Shown here piece by piece: positions 21,137 to 25,534 of a stretch of 25,534 nucleotides of DNA. The notes beneath the pieces were generated by a model. The model saw nothing but the letters and a program-made list of their open reading frames with translations, was not told the origin of the DNA and did no database searches. Numbering within the stretch: position 1 is the first letter of the stretch; the number at the start of each line of letters is the position of its first letter. Origin of the DNA: a virus; IMG/VR virus record IMGVR_UViG_3300048924_000276, positions 1 to 25,534 of that record. The stretch is one strand, 5' to 3'. The position numbers were made by a program, and so were the translations under genes.

Positions 21137-22189
21137 ATGCCGGAAATCGTTCTGCCCTACTCGAATGTTGATCTCACGACGGAGGTCAACAAGCTGCCGA
21201 ATACGTTCGGTCTTCTCAATGCGCTTGGCATCGCGCCGGGTGAGGCGAAGCGTTCTCGCCTCGTCCGCATCGACTATCGGGAAGGGCAGATTGTTGTCCT
21301 GTCCCATCAGGAACCGGGCGGTCCCGGCGAGATTACGGGTGACGGCGCTCAAAGCGGCATCATCCTGTCCATTCCGCATTTCACCCATTTCGAAAACATC
21401 CTTGTCGGCGACATTGACGGCCTCTTGGAGGTTGTGAACGGGCAGATTACGGACGTTTCGCTTGACGCGGAGCTTGAGCGCAAGCTCATCACCATCCGTA
21501 AAAACCACTCGATCACACGCGAGTTTCTGCGGCTCGGGATGCTGCGCGGCGAAATCAAGGACGGCAAGCTGCGGACGCTCTACAATCTCTACGATGTCTT
21601 CGGCGTCGAACGGAAGGAAGTCGATTTCGCGCTCGGTACTGCCGGAACCGACGTCCGCCAGAAGTGCGAGGAAGTCAGCGACCATATCCTGTCCAACGTC
21701 AAGGGCGAGACGGTCGGCGGCGTGGAATCCGTCGTTGACAGCAAGTTTTTCGCCAAGCTGATTTCCCACGCCAAGGTCGAAAAGTACTGGCTTCAGGCGC
21801 AGAATGCCTCCGTTCACACCCAGTTAGAGCGCCAGCGCCTCGGCGGAAATTGGGGCCGGGTCTTCGAATTTGGCGATATCATCTGGCGTGAATACAAGGG
21901 CGGGTTGCCGGTCAAGAGCAATGACGGCTCCATTTCCACCCTTAAAAATGTCGATGACAATTCGGGCACGGTCTATCCTTCCGGCACGCAATCGATGTTC
22001 CGCACCTTTGACGGTCCGGCCTACCACATCGACCGCGTCAATCAGGCTCCGACCGTCGATGAAGAAGGATCGATCTTCATCTCCACCAAGGAACTGGATC
22101 ATGGCGTCGGCCTCGAACTGAAATCGCAATCGAACATGCTCGCGATCTGCAAGCAGCCCGATTGCTTGGTGCAGGTCAAAACGAACTAA
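21137..22189 (+). CDS. Major capsid protein (lambda gpE family)
   Basis: 350 aa, close to lambda E (341). Family features include the N-terminal LTTEVNKLPNTFGLLNALGI, the P-loop-like beta region ILSIPHFTHFENILVGDIDGLL, YDVFGVERKEVDFALGT, the helix LERQRLGGNWGRVFEFGDIIWREYKG, and the C-terminal region with YPSGTQSMFRTFDGPAYHIDRVN (paraphrased). It folds as an HK97-type subunit and builds the icosahedral head. The ATG has only a poorly spaced AAGGA, while a strong GGGGAGGGG precedes a different-frame ATG 32 nt upstream. A strong hairpin follows the gene. Confidence 0.95.
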   Translation: MPEIVLPYSNVDLTTEVNKLPNTFGLLNALGIAPGEAKRSRLVRIDYREGQIVVLSHQEPGGPGEITGDGAQSGIILSIPHFTHFENILVGDIDGLLEVVNGQITDVSLDAELERKLITIRKNHSITREFLRLGMLRGEIKDGKLRTLYNLYDVFGVERKEVDFALGTAGTDVRQKCEEVSDHILSNVKGETVGGVESVVDSKFFAKLISHAKVEKYWLQAQNASVHTQLERQRLGGNWGRVFEFGDIIWREYKGGLPVKSNDGSISTLKNVDDNSGTVYPSGTQSMFRTFDGPAYHIDRVNQAPTVDEEGSIFISTKELDHGVGLELKSQSNMLAICKQPDCLVQVKTN

Positions 22190-22200
22190 CAGCCACTGTC

Positions 22201-22227
22201 ATCCGGTCGCCATTGCGGCGACCGGAT
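22201..22227 (+). terminator. Perfect 11-bp hairpin after the major capsid gene
   Basis: ATCCGGTCGCC and GGCGACCGGAT pair perfectly around a 5-nt loop (ATTGC), 12 bases past the capsid stop. GCAGCCTTTTGG follows, a short T-run. It may be a partial terminator that keeps capsid mRNA above downstream genes, or a 3' stabiliser; the next gene's ribosome site is 10 bases beyond. Confidence 0.6.
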
Positions 22228-22248
22228 GCAGCCTTTTGGAGATTGGGC

Positions 22249-22632
22249 ATGCCTGTAGCGGCCAACTTTCACAGCGTTCGCGATGCGGTTGTTTCGGCGG
22301 TTGACGGCAAGTTTGCCGAAACAATCCGTCTGTCGCCGATGAGTGGCGGCGCGCGAGACCAGCAGAGACCGCAAACCGAGATCGAAGCGGTCTTGCGCAC
22401 GGGTGGCGAAAAATCCAGCTCCGTTGACACTGCGAACCCGGCGGCTTGGCAATCCAAGATCGCGGCGGGGAAAGCCCTTCTTTACATCGATCGCACCCGC
22501 TACCCGGATATGGTCGTAAGAAAGCAGGATGCGGTTCGTGCCTTGGCTCGCCCTGGGCAACCTGTCTTCGAGGTCTCGCTTGTCGATGATCGCAATCACA
22601 CTCGGCTCATTGTCGAGCTAGTTCACAAATAA
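22249..22632 (+). CDS. Putative head-tail joining protein
   Basis: 127 aa from the ATG at 22249, supported by TTGGAG at eight bases; a longer in-frame start at 22162 lies inside the capsid gene. The protein is small and mixed alpha/beta: VRDAVVSAVDGKFAETIRLSPM, a disordered glycine/arginine/glutamine stretch (GGARDQQRPQTEIEAVLRTGG), then strands (KALLYIDRTRYPDMVV, FEVSLVDDRNHTRLIVELVHK). Its place directly after the capsid gene and its length are those of lambda FII-type head-tail joining proteins. Identity is inferred from position and size. Confidence 0.65.
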   Translation: MPVAANFHSVRDAVVSAVDGKFAETIRLSPMSGGARDQQRPQTEIEAVLRTGGEKSSSVDTANPAAWQSKIAAGKALLYIDRTRYPDMVVRKQDAVRALARPGQPVFEVSLVDDRNHTRLIVELVHK

Positions 22633-22650
22633 CAGATTTGGCGGGTGCTT

Positions 22651-23400
22651 ATGTCCCTTGTACGTGTCGCATTGCGCATTGCTGCGGTCGAAGCCCTGAA
22701 AGGGCGGACGCTGGTGGATGGCAATGTTCTGGATAGCCAGATTGGCGCGCTCGACGTTGCGGCCAACGGTTCATTGCATACGCCGCAGGAAAGGCCGTTC
22801 ATCTCGGTCTATACCGACGACTCCAAGGTGTCGAACGGGCTTGAGCTGCGTTCATTCACCAAAAGCGGCCATGTGGATATTGTCTTTGAGGCTGGGATTG
22901 CGACGCCGCATGTGGTCACTGACGCGGACACTGACGAATCCATTCTCTACGAGGGCGTGCCGGCGACGGACGCGAATTTCGAGTTCCACCTTGATTTGAC
23001 CATGCGGCAGATTGCCGACGCCATGGCCGACCCGGAAAACGAATGGGCGGCAATCTTTAGCGGCCTCGTCCGTACCTTTGAGCAATCCCAACGCTCAAGG
23101 GCGAGCGGCGATACCAACGGCGTCCGGCTGGCGGCGCATCAATTGAAACTGACCGTGGATGCGGTCGCCGACCCCGTTCGAGGCGTGGCGCTGAAAGATA
23201 GCTCGCCGCTGGCACTGTTCTTCGCGAAATGTGAGACGGACCTTGTTTCGCGGATGCCGGATATGGCTAGAAAGGTAGCGCTCATGCGTGCGCAGATTTC
23301 GGGCGATGCCAGTGAACTGCAAACCGCCATGCGCCGGTATGGCATGGTCTACGGCGAGGCTGATGCCCTGTTGTTGACGCCAGCCTTTGAGGTGCGGTGA
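22651..23400 (+). CDS. Hypothetical structural (tail-region) protein
   Basis: 249 aa. The ATG at 22651 is chosen; a GTG two codons upstream is possible. The N-terminal third contains VDGNVLDSQIGALDVAANG, PFISVYTDDSK, LELRSFTKSGHVDIVFEAGI and other short strands, followed by acidic loops (TDADTDESILYEGVPATD) and a helical part (MRQIADAMADPENEWAAIFSGLV). Its end overlaps the next start by a TGATG junction, so it is translated together with the gpV-like protein. Location between joining protein and baseplate spike suggests a tail or connector component; I do not recognise the family. Confidence 0.75.
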   Translation: MSLVRVALRIAAVEALKGRTLVDGNVLDSQIGALDVAANGSLHTPQERPFISVYTDDSKVSNGLELRSFTKSGHVDIVFEAGIATPHVVTDADTDESILYEGVPATDANFEFHLDLTMRQIADAMADPENEWAAIFSGLVRTFEQSQRSRASGDTNGVRLAAHQLKLTVDAVADPVRGVALKDSSPLALFFAKCETDLVSRMPDMARKVALMRAQISGDASELQTAMRRYGMVYGEADALLLTPAFEVR

Positions 23401-23951
23401 TGAGCACTTTGGTTGATCAGCTCGCAGATATGCTTCACCGCATTGCCGAGCTTGAGCGGCGCAACCGCAATCGCCGCAGGAAAGGCACGATTGCAGAAGT
23501 CAGCGACGATAAGAGCAAATACCGGGTCAAGCTGTCCGATCAGAACGGCAAGCCCTACCTCACGCCATGGATAGGGGCACGGACCCTTGCGGCGGGTGGC
23601 GTCAAGGTGGACGTGCTCTATCAGGCGGGCGAGCAAGTCGATGTCGTTTCGGAGAATGGCGACATGACGGACGCGCAGATAGATTTCTCAACATACAGCG
23701 CTGCCAACGCTCGCGAGAACAAGGATATGCCGCTGCATATCAAGATCGGCAAGACCGTCGTGGAAGCCTCGCCCGATCTGGTCAAGGTCACGAGTGAGAA
23801 GGTGATTGTTGAATCGCCCAACGTGCAGCTCGGCGGCGAGGGCGGCAAAAAGGTCGCACGCATCGGTGACAAGGTGAATGTCGGGGCCGGCTCGTCCTCG
23901 GGTCTATGGCCCATTGTCGAAGGGTCATCCCGCGTCTTCGCCAAAGATTAG
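23400..23951 (+). CDS. Baseplate assembly protein V-like spike (P2 gpV family)
   Basis: 183 aa from the TGATG junction. The N-terminal coiled coil (LVDQLADMLHRIAELERRNRNRRR) leads into an OB-like domain (KGTIAEVSDDKSKYRVKLSD, PYLTPWIGARTLAAGGVKV, YQAGEQVDVVSENGD), then a beta-rich C-terminal part (MPLHIKIGKTVVEASPDLVK, VIVESPNVQLGGEGGKKVARIGDKV). This matches the P2 gpV / phage spike family, whose trimer pierces the outer membrane. It implies a contractile-tail origin for this gene. Residues from about 85 to the end are repeated, with a frameshift, at 25001-25301. It is the last intact recognisable tail gene in the window. Confidence 0.9.
   Translation: MSTLVDQLADMLHRIAELERRNRNRRRKGTIAEVSDDKSKYRVKLSDQNGKPYLTPWIGARTLAAGGVKVDVLYQAGEQVDVVSENGDMTDAQIDFSTYSAANARENKDMPLHIKIGKTVVEASPDLVKVTSEKVIVESPNVQLGGEGGKKVARIGDKVNVGAGSSSGLWPIVEGSSRVFAKD
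23652..23951 (+). repeat. Direct repeat, left copy: 3' half of the gpV-like gene
   Basis: This 300-bp segment is homologous, in the same orientation, to 25001-25301. My hand alignment gives about 36 mismatches and one single-base insertion in the right copy, or about 87% identity. The two copies bracket 1,049 bases with two cargo genes. Confidence 0.9.
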
Positions 23952-24018
23952 GGTCGAGCTGTCGTTTGTTGCGTGCTCCCCTGCGCAACTCTTTTGCAAG
24001 TTTTATGTGATCTCGTAG

Positions 24019-24038
24019 TCCCAGAAGTTGTGCTGGGA
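24019..24038 (+). promoter_or_regulatory. Hairpin overlapping the ribosome site of the secreted cargo protein
   Basis: TCCCAG (24019-24024) pairs with CTGGGA (24033-24038) around an 8-nt loop. The right arm contains most of the GGGAG ribosome site of the gene starting at 24046, so the fold would hide it. A short TTGCG/CGCAA stem followed by CTCTTTT at about 23970-23996 may terminate upstream transcription. Confidence 0.4.
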
Positions 24039-24045
24039 GTAAATT

Positions 24046-24507
24046 ATGAAGATCTTCGGTTCTGTCCTAGTTGTGTCCGTTGTTGCCAATATTACCGCAG
24101 CATATGCAGGTGATGTCTTTACCTGCCGCAAAATTGGCAATGATGTGGCGCGATTGGAATGCTATGACGCCCTGTTCGGGAAGACAGGAGCGCCGGCGTC
24201 GACCAGCAAGGTCGAGGCAGCTCCGTCGATTTCGTGGAGCGATCTTCAAGTCGACTATAAAAAGATGCGCGGAAAGAACGTTACCACAAATGGAAAGTTT
24301 CTGTTTATGGGAGAGCAGGGTCTACTTTACGACAAGAACATGGGAATGACGGCGTTCTTCGTTGATGTCGAAAAGCTTCCCCGTGACCAGCGCAGTTTGC
24401 TCTACAGAAATTGCACCGCCGGATGTGATTTGAGCATAACTGGCAAGGTTGGTGATGTCATTATGCAACGTGGCATCGTAGCAGATAGCATAAGCTTGGA
24501 TGAGTAG
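24046..24507 (+). CDS. Hypothetical secreted protein (cargo)
   Basis: 153 aa with a Sec signal peptide (MKIFGSVLVVSVVANITAAYA, cleavage after AYA near residue 21). The mature N-terminus CRKIGNDVARLECYDALFG matches the C-x-x-I-x-D-x-x-R-L-x-C-Y-D-A-L motif seen in periplasmic proteins of several families. After a disordered stretch comes a beta-rich domain, GKNVTTNGKFLFMGEQGLLYDKNMGMTAFFVDVEKLP, and RNCTAGCDLSITGKVGDV, resembling a small OB-like barrel. GGGAG precedes the ATG, within a hairpin. It is AT-richer than the tail genes, interrupts the tail module and is probably a lysogenic-conversion gene; function unknown. Confidence 0.8.
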   Translation: MKIFGSVLVVSVVANITAAYAGDVFTCRKIGNDVARLECYDALFGKTGAPASTSKVEAAPSISWSDLQVDYKKMRGKNVTTNGKFLFMGEQGLLYDKNMGMTAFFVDVEKLPRDQRSLLYRNCTAGCDLSITGKVGDVIMQRGIVADSISLDE

Positions 24508-24621
24508 CGTGCGACGCAAATTGGACAACGCGGCCTCGCGTGCGAGTGTCTCGATGGGCTTTCTCATGCCGCGAGCAAACATGAATTTTAACCGACAACG
24601 GCCGATTGCGGGGAGAAACCA

Positions 24622-24975
24622 ATGAGGGAAGAGAACGACACCATTACCCTATGGCGTCCTGTAGGGCCAAATGAACTGGCACTCATTCGTGATCTTAATA
24701 TGCGCGGATTCCCTGCTCGCCTGCCGGATCAACCGATCTTCTATCCCGTGCTTTCGGAAGACTATGCAGTCACGATAGCGCGTGATTGGAACGTGCCGAG
24801 GAGCGGGTCGGGGTTCGTCACGAAATTTGATGTTAGAAAGGACTTTCTTGATCGCTATGCGGTCCAAGAGGCGGGCGGTCGCGCGCATCTCGAATACTGG
24901 ATACCCGCTGAGGATTTGGATCAATTCAACGCGGCTATCGTCGGCTCGATTGAAGTGACAAAAAGCTTTCCATAA
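24622..24975 (+). CDS. Small protein of the type often annotated 'ADP-ribosylation/crystallin J1'
   Basis: 117 aa. The protein reads WRPVGPNELALIRDLNMRGFPARLPDQPIFYPVLSEDYAVTIARDWNV, then GFVTKFDVRKDFLDRYAVQEAG, then LEYWIPAEDLDQFNAAIVGSIEV. From memory, bacterial proteins with this WRPVGxxELxLI and EYWIPAEDL pattern are often labelled 'ADP-ribosylation/crystallin J1' with no demonstrated activity, so the label should not be read as function. GGGGAG precedes the ATG. It shares the cargo insertion with the secreted protein upstream (114 nt away) and ends 25 bases before the duplicated gpV segment. Confidence 0.8.
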   Translation: MREENDTITLWRPVGPNELALIRDLNMRGFPARLPDQPIFYPVLSEDYAVTIARDWNVPRSGSGFVTKFDVRKDFLDRYAVQEAGGRAHLEYWIPAEDLDQFNAAIVGSIEVTKSFP

Positions 24976-25000
24976 TCTTCTGACTCTTCGCCCTCTATGG

Positions 25001-25301
25001 GAAAGTGGAGACATGGCGGATACGCAGATAGATTTCTCGACCTACAGCGCCGCCAATGCCCACGAGAGCAAGGATATGCCGCTGCATATCAAGATCGGCA
25101 ATACCGTCGTGGAAGCCTCGTCCGATCTGGTCAAGGTTACGGGCGCGACCGTTATCGTAGAATCGCCCAACGTGCAGCTTGGCGGCGAGGGCGGGAAAAA
25201 GGGTTGCTCGGATCGGCGACAAGGTGAATGTCGGGGCCGGCTCGTCCAAGGGGCTATGGCCCATTGTCGAGGGGTCATCCTGCGTCTTTGCAAAAGGCTA
25301 G
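25001..25301 (+). pseudogene. Frameshifted duplicate of the gpV-like C-terminal half
   Basis: The sequence corresponds to gpV residues about 85-183. It has no matching 5' half and no obvious ribosome site; an ATG at 25013 matches an internal methionine. One extra G in the run AAAAAGGG (25196-25203) shifts the frame; removing it restores KKVARIGDKVNVGAGSS and an end like the intact gene (VFAKG, TAG at 25299-25301). Many differences from the left copy are silent or conservative, so it probably diverged as a functional gene in another phage before becoming a remnant here. Confidence 0.85.
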
Positions 25302-25534
25302 GCCCCGGTGACGAAGCCATGGACCACAATCTAATCGCTATTCTTAGTCGCTATTGAGAGGTCTACCGCAATGGTCTGTCTCGAAGCGCTGTCTTCTGCG
25401 ACGGATGAAACTTGATCGTTCCATGATTTTCTTGCCTCATTCGCAAGTAATGCGAGTTGCTCCGTTGCAAGTCCAGTGGCAAGGCTCTAAAGGTGCCCGC
25501 GAAACTGGAAGGTTTTTCCTCTCGTAGGCTCCTT
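25302..25534. other. Unassigned right edge
   Basis: I see no supported gene on either strand in these 233 bases. Tiny frames of about 12-14 codons occur. On the minus strand a 50-codon open stretch with plausible composition (ATGLATEQLALLANEARKSW) lacks any start codon and could be the end of a decayed gene. No copy of the tRNA 3' end is present, so the right attachment site is not in the window. Confidence 0.5.

Noticed and set aside
20945-21817. 290-codon minus-strand frame opposite the major capsid gene.
   Set aside because: The plus strand encodes a clear gpE-type capsid protein; the antisense product shows no family pattern.

Overview
The window looks like the left two thirds of a temperate phage genome integrated in an alphaproteobacterium. 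GC content is high, codon use and protein types resemble those of Hyphomicrobiales (Rhizobiales), and an Ile2-type tRNA(CAT) lies at the left edge with its 3' end facing the phage. This assignment comes from pattern recognition, not from a search.

Layout. (1) 44-119: tRNA, the likely integration target. (2) About 120-2444: AT-richer flank with a secreted protein and a 409-aa membrane-anchored protein on the minus strand, both probably cargo. (3) 2580-3949, minus strand: tyrosine integrase and a small HTH protein (excisionase-like). (4) 4056-6043, minus strand: an early operon of five genes (54, 76, 46, 112 aa and a DUF2303/YfdQ-like protein), with two copies of a structured palindrome in its intergenic spaces. 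(5) 6151-7664: immunity region with a zinc-ribbon protein, a CI-like S24 repressor, a divergent Cro-like gene and a family of GCGAT/ATCGC dyads that look like shared operators. (6) 7874-13394, plus strand: tightly overlapping early genes (HTH regulator, wHTH-methyltransferase fusion, replication protein with iteron-like repeats, NusG paralog). (7) 13395-13628: a multi-stem RNA followed by a terminator-like hairpin. (8) 13629-23951: morphogenesis genes, namely gpZ-like tail protein, an inverted cargo gene, small and large terminase, portal, gpW-like, ClpP-type protease with nested scaffold, decoration protein, gpE-like major capsid, a joining protein, an unknown structural protein and a P2 gpV-like baseplate spike. 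(9) 23952-25534: two cargo genes, then a frameshifted second copy of the gpV 3' end, then unassigned sequence.

How it fits together. CI and Cro probably compete for dyads at two or three promoter regions, deciding between lysogeny and rightward early transcription. The early operon ends with a NusG-family protein encoded directly upstream of a folded RNA and a hairpin, at the border to the late genes. The simplest reading is phage-encoded processive antitermination controlling late expression; this is inference. The head is lambda-like (GpA terminase, lambda portal, D, E), but the last recognised tail gene is P2-like. The expected downstream tail and lysis genes are not visible, so the right end of the phage and attR lie outside the window or are lost.
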